From Sphingosinicella sp041916975 (GTDB lineage: Bacteria > Pseudomonadota > Alphaproteobacteria > Sphingomonadales > Sphingomonadaceae), in assembly GCF_041916975.1 (NCBI RefSeq), contig NZ_JAYRYK010000001.1, positions 2,790,001 to 2,854,000 of the forward strand: 64,000 bases of DNA, in the 5' to 3' direction. A model generated the notes under the pieces. The model saw nothing but the letters and a program-made list of their open reading frames with translations. It searched no databases and was not told the DNA's origin. A program made the position numbers and the translations under genes. The stretch's first letter is position 1, and each line of letters opens with the position of its first letter. Below are positions 23,229 through 31,386 of this stretch, one piece after another.

Positions 23229-23774
23229 TTAGAAGTGGAACACGACCGCCGCGGTCGGGCGGATGCTCTGGAATACGTCGAACGTATCGACAGCAAGGCG
23301 CAGGCGCACGCCGCTCTCGCCGGTCACGCCGCCAAGGCCGATGTCCTTCGGGCCGACCTCGACGCCGAAGCCGTACAACTCGTTGCGGTCATCGCCGATA
23401 TCGGTGTTGACCCACTGATAGCCGGCACGGCCGAAGAACATGCCGCTCTCGCCGATGCGGATGCCCAGGTGGCCAGTGACGCCATACTCCCAGTCGATGT
23501 CGTTGAAGCCCTTGGCGACGTTGCCCTCGACGCCGGTGACGAACGGCCCGAGCGGGATGTTGACGCCGGCGAAACCGGTGACGAGGCCGCCCTTGGCGCT
23601 GCCCTGCGTTTGCAACAGGCCCTTGTTGCCGGTGTCGAAGTCGTGCCAGCCGCCACCGATGCCGACATAGGGCTCGATGCCGAAGGCGCGGCTGCCGTCC
23701 GGAGCTTCCTGAGCGCTCGCGGCGGCAACAGGAAGGGTGGCAGCGGCGAGCGCTGCGATCAGAATGGCTTTCAT
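23229..23774 (-). CDS. Outer-membrane beta-barrel protein
   Basis: A 181-residue small barrel. Signal peptide MKAILIAALAAATLPVAAASA, then alternating amphipathic strands such as FGIEPYVGIGGGWHDF and GGLVTGFAGVNIPLG. It ends in AAVVFHF, with the C-terminal phenylalanine expected for BamA-dependent insertion. It resembles OmpA-like/opacity family eight-stranded barrels; function unknown. Preceded by a leader hairpin and divergent from the ffh operon. Confidence 0.85.
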   Translation of the reverse strand: MKAILIAALAAATLPVAAASAQEAPDGSRAFGIEPYVGIGGGWHDFDTGNKGLLQTQGSAKGGLVTGFAGVNIPLGPFVTGVEGNVAKGFNDIDWEYGVTGHLGIRIGESGMFFGRAGYQWVNTDIGDDRNELYGFGVEVGPKDIGLGGVTGESGVRLRLAVDTFDVFQSIRPTAAVVFHF

Positions 23775-23801
23775 GGAATTTGTCCTCTTACGCTTGGGGC
23801 T

Positions 23802-23821
23802 CCATGGGGCGAAACCCATGG
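23802..23821 (-). promoter_or_regulatory. Leader hairpin of the outer-membrane barrel gene
   Basis: Perfect arms CCATGGG and CCCATGG with a six-base loop, 28 bp upstream of the barrel gene start and inside its likely untranslated leader. Such stems can stabilise outer-membrane protein mRNAs; this role is inferred. Confidence 0.4.
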
Positions 23822-23963
23822 CCCGGGGCTGAACACCTCGCCGGCCTATTGCCCTGTTGAACCGGCGACCCGAACATAACTGGCGGGTCGGGTGTCGGGT
23901 TGCATCGGCGGAGCGAAACCGGCCCGTGGTGTTGCGGGGCGGCCACATTGCGGGCCTGCTGCA

Positions 23964-23992
23964 TTGACATCGCGTGTGCGTGGGCCTAGGGG
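23964..23992 (+). promoter_or_regulatory. possible promoter of the ffh-rpsP-trmD operon
   Basis: TTGACA (perfect -35) with a 17-nt spacer to TAGGGG (weak -10), about 115 bp before ffh. The pckA promoter candidate has a similar weak -10. Confidence 0.35.
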
Positions 23993-24108
23993 AACCCCGC
24001 TTTTTCTTGAAAGCGCGAGTACGAGACGCGTCCACGGATGCACGCCGGTCAGCGAAGATTCGCCCACCGGCGCGTTTTGCGTTGGGGCGTCCGGCATAGG
24101 GAAGTTGG

Positions 24109-25542
24109 ATGTTCGAAAGCCTTTCAGAGCGTCTTGGCGGTGTCTTCGATCGCCTTCGCGGTCGCGGTGCGCTGACCGAGGCGGACGTGCGCGCAGCGAT
24201 GCGCGAGGTTCGCGTCGCGCTTCTGGAAGCCGACGTTGCGCTGCCCGTTGCCAAGAGTTTCATCGACAAGGTCACGGAGCGTGCCGTCGGCGCCGAGGTG
24301 ACCCGTTCGGTGACGCCGGGCCAGCAGGTCGTCAAGATCGTCCACGACGAGCTTGCGGCGATGCTTGGCGGAGATGCCGAAGGGCTTGAGCTTGATGTGA
24401 CGCCGCCCGCCGTCGTTATGATGGTCGGCCTTCAGGGCTCGGGCAAGACGACGACGACCGCGAAGATCGCGAAGCGCCTGAAGGAGAAGGACCGCAAGAA
24501 GGTCCTGATGGCGTCGCTCGACGTCAACCGCCCGGCCGCGCAGGAGCAGCTTCGTGTGCTCGGTGAGCAGACCGAGGTTGCGACGCTGCCGGTCATCGCC
24601 GGGCAGCAGCCGGTCGATATCGCCCGCCGCGCTTTGCAGGCCGCGAAGCTTCAGGGTTTCGACGTACTGATGCTCGATACGGCGGGCCGTCTGCACGTCG
24701 ATGCCGCGCTGATGGCGGAGATGCAGAGCGTCGCTACCGTGGCGGTGCCGCAGGAAATCCTGCTCGTCGTCGACTCGCTGACGGGTCAGGACGCGGTGAA
24801 CGTCGCAGAGAACTTCTCGAAGCAGGTCGATCTCACCGGTGTCGTGCTCACCCGCATGGACGGCGATGCGCGCGGCGGTGCTGCGCTTTCGATGCGGCAT
24901 GTCACCGGCAAGCCGATCAAGTTCGTCGGTGTTGGTGAGAAGCTCGATGCGCTCGATGCGTTCGATCCGCAGCGCGTCGCGGGCCGCATCCTTGGCATGG
25001 GTGACGTCGTCAGCCTCGTCGAGAAGGCCGCGGCGACGATCGAGCAGGAAGACGCCGAGCGCATGGCGGCGAAGCTCGCCAAGGGTCAGTTCGACATGAA
25101 CGACCTGCGCTTGCAGCTTCAGCAGATGCAGAAGATGGGCGGCATGGCGGGCCTCATTGGGATGCTTCCCGGTATGGGCAAGCTTGCCGCGCAGGCCGAG
25201 AAGGCGGGCGCCGACGACAAATTGCTCGGCCGCATGGAGGCGGTGATCCTCTCCATGACGCCGAAGGAGCGCGGGAAGCCCGAGCTTTTGAACGCGAAGC
25301 GCAAAATCCGCATCGCGAACGGCGCGGGGACGACGGTGCAGGAGGTCAACAAGCTCCTGAAGATGCACCAGGAAATGTCAACGGCGATGAAGAAGATCCG
25401 GAAGATGGGCGGCATGAAGGGGCTCGCCGGTCTTATGGGGAAAATGGGCGGGGGTCTCCCCGGCCTTGGTGGTCTCGGAGGACTGGGGGGAGGCGGGATG
25501 CCGCAACTTCCGCCCGGCTTCGACAGGTTCAACAAGCGTTAG
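24109..25542 (+). CDS. ffh: Signal recognition particle protein Ffh
   Basis: GTPase subunit of the signal recognition particle. 477 residues: N domain, G domain with GLQGSGKTTTTAKIA (G1), LDTAGR (G3) and TRMDGDARGG (G4), then the methionine-rich M domain (from about residue 300) that binds signal sequences and 4.5S RNA. The C-terminus is unusually Gly/Met/Leu-rich (GGGLPGLGGLGGLGGGGMP), as in other alphaproteobacteria. First gene of a ribosome/translation operon. Confidence 0.97.
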   Translation: MFESLSERLGGVFDRLRGRGALTEADVRAAMREVRVALLEADVALPVAKSFIDKVTERAVGAEVTRSVTPGQQVVKIVHDELAAMLGGDAEGLELDVTPPAVVMMVGLQGSGKTTTTAKIAKRLKEKDRKKVLMASLDVNRPAAQEQLRVLGEQTEVATLPVIAGQQPVDIARRALQAAKLQGFDVLMLDTAGRLHVDAALMAEMQSVATVAVPQEILLVVDSLTGQDAVNVAENFSKQVDLTGVVLTRMDGDARGGAALSMRHVTGKPIKFVGVGEKLDALDAFDPQRVAGRILGMGDVVSLVEKAAATIEQEDAERMAAKLAKGQFDMNDLRLQLQQMQKMGGMAGLIGMLPGMGKLAAQAEKAGADDKLLGRMEAVILSMTPKERGKPELLNAKRKIRIANGAGTTVQEVNKLLKMHQEMSTAMKKIRKMGGMKGLAGLMGKMGGGLPGLGGLGGLGGGGMPQLPPGFDRFNKR

Positions 25543-25572
25543 AATTCAGTTCAAACAAGGAAACGAAGAAAA

Positions 25573-26055
25573 ATGGCTATTTCCATCCGTCTCGCCCGCG
25601 GCGGCGCCAAGAAGCGCCCCGTTTACCGCATTGTCGTCGCCGATTCGCGCAACCCGCGCGACGGCAAGTATCTGGAGCGCCTCGGTACCTACAATCCGCT
25701 GCTGCCGAAGGATTCAGGCGAACGCGTGAAGCTCGACACCGAGCGCGCCGCGCACTGGCTGAAGGTCGGCGCGCAGCCGTCTGACCGTGTTGCCCGCTTC
25801 CTCGATGCCGCCGGCCTCATGAAGCGCACCGCGAAGAACAACCCGAAGAAGGCTGAGCCGGGCGAGAAGGCCAAGGAGCGCGCCGAAGAGCGTGCCGCGA
25901 AGGCCGCTGAGGCGGAAGCTGCCGCGAACGCGCCGGCCGAGGAAGAAGCGCCTGCGGAAGTGGCTGCCGAAGCTCCCGCCGAGGAAGCTGTTGCTGAAGC
26001 GGCTCCGGAAGCGGTTGCCGAAGAGGCGCCGGCTACCGACGAGACGGCCGCGTAA
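25573..26055 (+). CDS. rpsP: 30S ribosomal protein S16 with C-terminal Ala/Glu-rich extension
   Basis: The first 80 or so residues are a normal S16 (SIRLARGGAKKRPVYRIVVA, RYLERLGTYNPL-type core). They are followed by about 75 residues of low-complexity Ala/Glu/Pro sequence (KAKERAEERAAKAAEAEAAA onward). Typical S16 is 80-90 residues; extensions of this sort occur in several alphaproteobacteria. The tail is probably disordered and solvent-exposed. It starts 30 nt after ffh. Confidence 0.96.
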   Translation: MAISIRLARGGAKKRPVYRIVVADSRNPRDGKYLERLGTYNPLLPKDSGERVKLDTERAAHWLKVGAQPSDRVARFLDAAGLMKRTAKNNPKKAEPGEKAKERAEERAAKAAEAEAAANAPAEEEAPAEVAAEAPAEEAVAEAAPEAVAEEAPATDETAA

Positions 26056-26058
26056 ATC

Positions 26059-26532
26059 ATGTCCGAACGCCGCGTCACGCTTGCCGCCGTCACCGGTGCG
26101 CATGGCGTGACCGGCGAAGTGCGGCTGAAGATCTTCGCTGAAGATCTCGGCCGTTATACGCGCTTCAACGACGGCGCGCTGACGCTGAAGTCGCTGCGCA
26201 TCATTCCCAAGGGTGCGATCGCGCGCTTCGCTGAGGTTGCGGATCGGAACGCTGCCGAGGCGCTGCGGGGTACTGCGCTTACCGTCCCCCGCTCGGAATT
26301 GCCGCCGCTCGAGGCGGGCGAATATTATCATTTCGATCTGATCGGCCTTCCCGCCGAAACCGATGAGGGCACTGCTCTCGGCCATGTCGTCGCAGTGGAA
26401 AACTTCGGCGCGGGAGACGTGCTGGAGATCGAGCGACCGGGTGGCAAGCGCTTCATGGTGCCGATGAACGCCGACGCCGTGCCGGCCTGGGACGATCAGC
26501 GGCTGGTGGTCAACGCGGCTTTCGTCGAATAA
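26059..26532 (+). CDS. rimM: Ribosome maturation factor RimM
   Basis: Binds S19 and assists 30S head assembly. 157 residues. The N-terminal beta-barrel begins VTLAAVTGAHGVTGEVRLK, and the PRC-barrel C-terminal domain includes YYHFDLIGLPAETDEG and LEIERPGGKRFMVPM. It sits 3 nt after rpsP in the conserved rpsP-rimM order. Confidence 0.95.
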   Translation: MSERRVTLAAVTGAHGVTGEVRLKIFAEDLGRYTRFNDGALTLKSLRIIPKGAIARFAEVADRNAAEALRGTALTVPRSELPPLEAGEYYHFDLIGLPAETDEGTALGHVVAVENFGAGDVLEIERPGGKRFMVPMNADAVPAWDDQRLVVNAAFVE

Positions 26533-26564
26533 TCCGAGGCTTCGGTCTTTTCGAAGGGGGAAAC

Positions 26565-28082
26565 ATGCGCCGTATTTCAGCTGCCGCACTCGCCGTGATG
26601 CTGGCTGTTCCGGTTTCAGGAACCGCGCGCGCCGAAGTGCCTGCCGCCACCGCGATCCCTGCGCCGCTCGCCGCCGAGATCGACACGGCCTTCGCGGCCT
26701 ATCGCGAACGTACACCGGTGCCGGGGCTCGCCTATGCCGTCGTCAAGGACGGCATGATTGTGCATCAGGGTACGTGGGGCGTGCAGACGATCGGCGGCAA
26801 GCGGCCGGTGACGGCGGACACGCATTTCCGCATCGCTTCGATGAGCAAGGCGTTCACCGCGCTTGCGATTCTGTCGCTGCGCGATGCAGGCAAGCTCTCG
26901 CTCGACGACCTTGCCGAAACGCACGTGCCCGAGATGAAGGGCTGGACCTATCCGACCACGGACGCGCCGCGCATCCGGGTGCGCGACCTCCTCCAGCACG
27001 TCGCCGGGTTCGTCACCGACGATCCATGGGGCGACCGCCAGCAGGTGCTGAGCGAAGCCGATTTCACGCGCATGATCGCCGCGGGTGTGCCGTGGAGCCG
27101 CACCGGGCAGATGCAGCACGAATATTCGAACTTCGGCTACGCCCTCCTTGGGCGCATCATCAAGAATGTCTCGGGGATGCCTTATCAGGCCTATATCCGG
27201 CAGACGATCCTCACGCCGCTCGGCATGACGAACACGGGCTACGAGATCGCCGACGTGCCGAAGGACAGGCTCGCTGTCGGCTATCGCTGGGAAAACGAGC
27301 AGTGGGTGGAGGAGCCGTCGATGCGCGACGGCACGTTCGGCGCCATGGGCGGCCTCAACACCACTGTGAACGACTATGCGAAGTGGGTGTCGTTCCTGCT
27401 TTCGGCGTGGCCGCCGCGGAGCGGAGCGGAGATGGGGCCGGTGCGCCGCGCCACCGTGCGCGAGATGGCGCAGGGCCTCAATTTCGTGCGAATCCTGCCG
27501 CGCCCCGGTGCGCCCGCTGATGACAAATGCGTGCACGCGGTCGCCTACGGCATGGGCCTGCGGTCTTCGCCGGACTGCGATCTCGGCCTCGCGCTCTTCC
27601 ATGCCGGCGGCTACCCCGGCTACGGCAGTTTCGTCGTGCTTGCGCCCGAGACCGGGGCTGCCGTGTTCGGCTTCGCGAGCCGCACCTATCAGGCGCCTTC
27701 GGTGCCGGTATGGCAGTCGCTTTGGGCGATGGCGCGTGCGGGCGCGATCCGCCCGGCCGAAACGCCGGTGAGCAACGAGGTGGCGGCGATGCACGAGGCG
27801 ACGCGCGCCGCCTATGCCGCCGGCACGCTCGCGCCGCTCGAAGGGCGGCTGGCCATGAACTTCCCGCTGGACCGCTCCGCCGAAAACTGGGCGCGCGAGT
27901 TCGCGCGGCTGAAGACGCTGACGGGCACGTGTACGGCGGTCGAATCGCTCCGTGCGACGGGTGCCTTGTCGGCGACCTTCCGCTGGACGTGCGAGAAGGG
28001 CGTGCTCGGCGGACAAATCCTGCTTGCGCCGACGCTGCCGCCAACGCTGCAGGCGCTGCGGTTCGACCCCCCGCAGCCGTGA
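26565..28082 (+). CDS. Exported serine hydrolase (class C beta-lactamase/PBP-like family)
   Basis: A 505-residue protein with a cleavable signal (ends near SGTARAE). The beta-lactamase-like domain has the SxxK nucleophile motif in IASMSKAFTAL, the YSN motif in EYSNFGYALLG, and the HxG triad equivalent in FHAGGYPGYGS. A C-terminal domain of about 110 residues follows. Family members are D-amino-acid peptidases, esterases or beta-lactamases; substrate unknown. It interrupts the usual rimM-trmD junction, starts 32 nt after rimM, and its TGA overlaps the trmD GTG, so it is translationally linked to trmD. Confidence 0.9.
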   Translation: MRRISAAALAVMLAVPVSGTARAEVPAATAIPAPLAAEIDTAFAAYRERTPVPGLAYAVVKDGMIVHQGTWGVQTIGGKRPVTADTHFRIASMSKAFTALAILSLRDAGKLSLDDLAETHVPEMKGWTYPTTDAPRIRVRDLLQHVAGFVTDDPWGDRQQVLSEADFTRMIAAGVPWSRTGQMQHEYSNFGYALLGRIIKNVSGMPYQAYIRQTILTPLGMTNTGYEIADVPKDRLAVGYRWENEQWVEEPSMRDGTFGAMGGLNTTVNDYAKWVSFLLSAWPPRSGAEMGPVRRATVREMAQGLNFVRILPRPGAPADDKCVHAVAYGMGLRSSPDCDLGLALFHAGGYPGYGSFVVLAPETGAAVFGFASRTYQAPSVPVWQSLWAMARAGAIRPAETPVSNEVAAMHEATRAAYAAGTLAPLEGRLAMNFPLDRSAENWAREFARLKTLTGTCTAVESLRATGALSATFRWTCEKGVLGGQILLAPTLPPTLQALRFDPPQP

Positions 28083-28819
28083 CCTTCGCCGCCACCGTCC
28101 TCACGCTCTACCCGGAGATGTTTCCCGGGCCGCTCGGGCACAGCCTTGCGGGCCGTGCGCTCGCCGAGGGGCTTTGGTCGCTGGAAACCGTGCAGATCCG
28201 CGACTTTGCGACCGACAAGCACCGCTCCGTTGACGATACGCCTGCGGGCGGCGGCGCAGGCATGGTGATGCGCGCGGACGTCCTTTCGCGCGCAGTGGAT
28301 GATGTGCTGACGCGCCGCCCGGATGTTCCGCTGCTCGCCATGACGCCGCGCGGTACGCCGCTCACCCAGGCGCGTGTCAGGGCGCTTGCGGCGGGGCCTG
28401 GCGTCTCGATTCTCTGCGGTCGCTTCGAGGGCATCGACGAGCGGCTGTTCGAGGGGCGACCCATCGAACAGGTCTCGATCGGCGACTATGTGCTTTCGGG
28501 CGGAGAAATGGCCGCTTTGACGCTGCTTGATGCTTGCATTCGCCTCGTTCCCGGCGTAATGGGCGCCGCTTCGAGCGGAACCGAGGAAAGCTTCGAAAGC
28601 GGCCTCCTCGAATATCCGCAATATACCCGGCCCAATGATTGGGAAGGGCGCACGATCCCCGAAGTGCTGCGATCGGGGGATCATGCGCGGATCGGGGCTT
28701 GGCGTCAAAGCCAGGCTGAGACCGATACACGGCTAAGGCGGCCGGACCTATGGGAGCGCCATGGTGGCGCTCGGGTCGGCGAGCCCTCTGGCGCGCGGCG
28801 TGAGAACAAGGACGAATGA
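28079..28819 (+). CDS. trmD: tRNA (guanine-N1)-methyltransferase
   Basis: Methylates G37 of tRNAs, preventing +1 frameshifting. 246 residues. The N-terminal motif VLTLYPEMFPGPLGHSL and the SPOUT knot sequences SILCGRFEGIDERL and IGDYVLSGGE are diagnostic. The GTG start overlaps the preceding hydrolase stop (GTGA). Followed by rplS after a 1-bp gap. Confidence 0.96.
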   Translation: MTFAATVLTLYPEMFPGPLGHSLAGRALAEGLWSLETVQIRDFATDKHRSVDDTPAGGGAGMVMRADVLSRAVDDVLTRRPDVPLLAMTPRGTPLTQARVRALAAGPGVSILCGRFEGIDERLFEGRPIEQVSIGDYVLSGGEMAALTLLDACIRLVPGVMGAASSGTEESFESGLLEYPQYTRPNDWEGRTIPEVLRSGDHARIGAWRQSQAETDTRLRRPDLWERHGGARVGEPSGARRENKDE

Positions 28820-28820
28820 G

Positions 28821-29198
28821 ATGAACCTCATCCAGCAGCTCGAAGCCGAGCAGATTGAAAAGCTTGCCGCCGGCAAGACCATTCCGGAATTCCGCCCGGG
28901 CGACACGCTCCGTATCGGCGTGCGCGTCGTCGAAGGCGAGCGTACCCGCGTCCAGAACTTCGAGGGCGTTTGCATTGCCCGTTCGAACAAGGGCGTCAGC
29001 TCCAATTTTACCGTTCGCAAGGTGAGCTTCGGCGAAGGCGTCGAGCGCGTCTTCCCGCTCTATTCGCCGAACGTCGATTCGATTGAGGTGGTGCGCCGCG
29101 GTGCCGTCCGCCGCGCGAAGCTCTATTACCTGCGTGGCCGCAGCGGCAAGTCGGCGCGCATCGCTGAGCGTCGCGACACGCGCGACAGCGCTCAGTAA
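28821..29198 (+). CDS. rplS: 50S ribosomal protein L19
   Basis: 125-residue L19, at the 30S-50S interface. FRPGDTLRIGVRVVEGERTR, QNFEGVCIARSNKG and RRAKLYYLRGRSGKSARI match the family. Last gene of ffh-rpsP-rimM-hydrolase-trmD-rplS; a terminator-like hairpin follows. Confidence 0.97.
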   Translation: MNLIQQLEAEQIEKLAAGKTIPEFRPGDTLRIGVRVVEGERTRVQNFEGVCIARSNKGVSSNFTVRKVSFGEGVERVFPLYSPNVDSIEVVRRGAVRRAKLYYLRGRSGKSARIAERRDTRDSAQ

Positions 29199-29218
29199 AA
29201 GCGTTTCCAGCCGTTCGA

Positions 29219-29250
29219 AAGGGCCGTGCCGGGCGACCGGTGCGGCCCTT
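29219..29250 (+). terminator. Terminator-like hairpin after rplS
   Basis: Perfect arms AAGGGCCG and CGGCCCTT enclose a 16-nt loop with an inner CCGG pairing. It lies 20 bp after the rplS stop. Only a short T stretch follows. Confidence 0.55.
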
Positions 29251-29260
29251 GCCGTTTCGG

Positions 29261-29275
29261 GAATGCATAGCATTC
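29261..29275. promoter_or_regulatory. Short dyad upstream of leuC
   Basis: GAATGC-ATA-GCATTC, a perfect 6-3-6 inverted repeat followed by TAATAAT, about 59 bp before the leuC start. It is a plausible regulator-binding or promoter-associated site; no known regulator is assigned. Confidence 0.35.
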
Positions 29276-29333
29276 TAATAATATGAGGGGCGCCCCGTTG
29301 CGCTCCTGCGCATCATCGCCTAATTCCGCGCGC

Positions 29334-30755
29334 ATGACACAGACTCCGCGCACGCTTTACGAGAAGATCTGGGATGCCCACGTCGTGGCCGAGCGCGACG
29401 ACGGTACCGCGCTTATCTTCATCGATCGGCACCTCATCCACGAAGTGACGACGCCGCAGGCCTTCGAAGGCCTGCGCACGGCAGGTCGCCGCCTGCGACG
29501 CCCGGACCTGACGCTCGCCGTGCCGGACCACAACGTGCCGACGAACCACCGCTTCGAGCCGATCACCGATCCGGAAAGCGCGGCGCAGCTCGATGCGCTG
29601 CTGCGCAATACGAAGGACTTCGGTGTCGAGCTCATCGAGATGAACGACGCGCGACAGGGCATTGTGCACGTGATCGGACCGGAGCAAGGCTTCACGCTGC
29701 CGGGCACCACGGTCGTTTGCGGCGACAGCCACACGGCGACGCACGGCGCTTTTGGTGCGCTCGCTTTCGGGATTGGCACGTCGGAGATCGAGCATGTGTT
29801 CGCGACGCAGACGCTGCTGCTGCGCCGCGCGAAGACGATGGAGGTCCGCGTCGAGGGCAGTCTCGGCCACGGCGTGACGCCGAAGGACGTGACGCTCGCT
29901 GTCATCGGCCACACCGGCACGGGTGGCGGCACCGGGCATGTCATCGAATATCGGGGGCCGGTGATCGAGGCGATGTCCATCGAAGGCCGCATGACCGTGT
30001 GCAACATGGCGATCGAAGGCGGTGCGCGGGCGGGGCTCATTGCGCCCGATGAGAAAACGTTTGCGTACTTCAAGGACCGGCCGCGCAGCCCTAAGGGCGC
30101 TGACTGGGAAAAGGCCGTGGCGTATTGGCGCACGCTCGCCACCGATCGCGACGCGCGCTTCGACAAGAGCATCGTGATCGACGGCACCAAGATCGCGCCG
30201 CTCGTTACGTGGGGCACGAGCCCGGAGGATGTGGTACCGATCACCGGCGTGGTGCCGGAGCCGGCAAGCTTCGCCGACCCAACCAAGCAGGATGCCGCCC
30301 GCAAGAGCCTCGACTACATGGGCCTGATGCCGGGCACGCGGCTTGAGGACGTCGAGGTGCAGAATATCTTCATCGGGAGCTGCACCAACAGTCGCATCGA
30401 AGACCTGCGCGCGGCGGCAGCCGTCGCGAAGGGGCGCCATGTCGCGGGCCACATCAAGCAGGCGCTCGTCGTGCCGGGCTCGGGGCTCGTCAAGCGGCAG
30501 GCGGAGGCCGAGGGGCTCGACCGTATCTTCATCGAGGCTGGCTTCGACTGGCGCGAGCCGGGCTGCTCCATGTGCCTCGGCATGAACCCGGACAAGGTGC
30601 CTGCGGGCGAGCGCTGCGCCTCCACCTCCAATCGCAACTTCGTCGGACGGCAGGGGCCGGGCGCACGCACGCACCTGATGTCGCCTGCGATGGCGGCTGC
30701 CGCTGCCGTCACCGGCCGTCTCACCGACGTGCGCCAGCTGATGGGAGCCGCCTGA
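29334..30755 (+). CDS. leuC: 3-isopropylmalate dehydratase large subunit
   Basis: Aconitase-type [4Fe-4S] enzyme that isomerises 2- to 3-isopropylmalate in leucine synthesis. 473 residues. Cluster cysteines are in FIGSCTNSR and CSMCLGMNPD, and VCGDSHTATHGAFGALAFGI is the family motif. The start is placed at MTQTPRTLYEKIWD, which matches the usual N-terminus; an upstream in-frame ATG would add 17 atypical residues. Overlaps leuD by one base (TGATG). Confidence 0.97.
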   Translation: MTQTPRTLYEKIWDAHVVAERDDGTALIFIDRHLIHEVTTPQAFEGLRTAGRRLRRPDLTLAVPDHNVPTNHRFEPITDPESAAQLDALLRNTKDFGVELIEMNDARQGIVHVIGPEQGFTLPGTTVVCGDSHTATHGAFGALAFGIGTSEIEHVFATQTLLLRRAKTMEVRVEGSLGHGVTPKDVTLAVIGHTGTGGGTGHVIEYRGPVIEAMSIEGRMTVCNMAIEGGARAGLIAPDEKTFAYFKDRPRSPKGADWEKAVAYWRTLATDRDARFDKSIVIDGTKIAPLVTWGTSPEDVVPITGVVPEPASFADPTKQDAARKSLDYMGLMPGTRLEDVEVQNIFIGSCTNSRIEDLRAAAAVAKGRHVAGHIKQALVVPGSGLVKRQAEAEGLDRIFIEAGFDWREPGCSMCLGMNPDKVPAGERCASTSNRNFVGRQGPGARTHLMSPAMAAAAAVTGRLTDVRQLMGAA

Positions 30756-31354
30756 TGGATGCCTTCAAGACCCTGACCGGCATCGCCGTGCCGTTCGGCG
30801 CGAAGAACGTCGACACAGACGTCATCATCCCGGCGCGCTTCCTGAAGACGATCCAGCGTGCTGGGCTCGGCAAGGGCGCCTTCGCGGTGATCCGCGAGAA
30901 CCCCGACAACATCTTCGACCAGCCGCGCCACAAGGGCGCTCCCGTGCTGATCGCGGGCGACAATTTCGGCTGCGGTTCCAGCCGTGAGCACGCGCCGTGG
31001 GCGCTCACCGACATGGGCTTCCGCGCGGTGATCGCGCCGTCGTTCGCGGATATCTTCTCGGGCAATGCCTTCAAGAACGGGATGCTGCTCGTCGCCCTGC
31101 CGCAGGAACAGATCGACCGGTTGATGGAGGTTGCGCAGACCGACGAGATCACCGTCGACCTCGAAAACCAGGTGGTGACGACGCCCTATCAGGACAGGTT
31201 CGCCTTCGAGATCGATCCGTTCCGCAAGCACTGCCTGATGAACGGCCTCGACGAGATCGGACTGACAGAGGCGATGGACAAGGACATCGCCGCGTTCGAG
31301 GCGAAGCTTGCCGCCGATCAGCCGTGGATCGCAGGCGCCGCGCAGGCTGCCTGA
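30755..31354 (+). CDS. leuD: 3-isopropylmalate dehydratase small subunit
   Basis: 199-residue swivelling-domain partner of LeuC. NVDTDVIIPARFLKTI and GDNFGCGSSREHAPWAL are the diagnostic segments. Its ATG overlaps the leuC stop, which should help make equal amounts of the two subunits. leuB follows 32 nt later. Confidence 0.97.
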   Translation: MDAFKTLTGIAVPFGAKNVDTDVIIPARFLKTIQRAGLGKGAFAVIRENPDNIFDQPRHKGAPVLIAGDNFGCGSSREHAPWALTDMGFRAVIAPSFADIFSGNAFKNGMLLVALPQEQIDRLMEVAQTDEITVDLENQVVTTPYQDRFAFEIDPFRKHCLMNGLDEIGLTEAMDKDIAAFEAKLAADQPWIAGAAQAA

Positions 31355-31386
31355 AACCGCGTAACACCAAAAAAGGATCAAGCCCG

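Larger units (their letters stand above)
23775..24108. other. 334-bp divergent intergenic region between the barrel gene and ffh
   Basis: Holds a hairpin (23802-23821) in the leader of the barrel gene and a possible promoter for ffh (TTGACA at 23964-23969). I looked for a 4.5S SRP RNA and for tRNA-like structure and saw neither. The remainder shows no coding pattern. Confidence 0.5.

Noticed and set aside
23822..24108. 4.5S SRP RNA gene upstream of ffh
   Set aside because: The conserved GGAAGG/AGCAGCC-type apical loop sequence of SRP RNA is not present in the gap.
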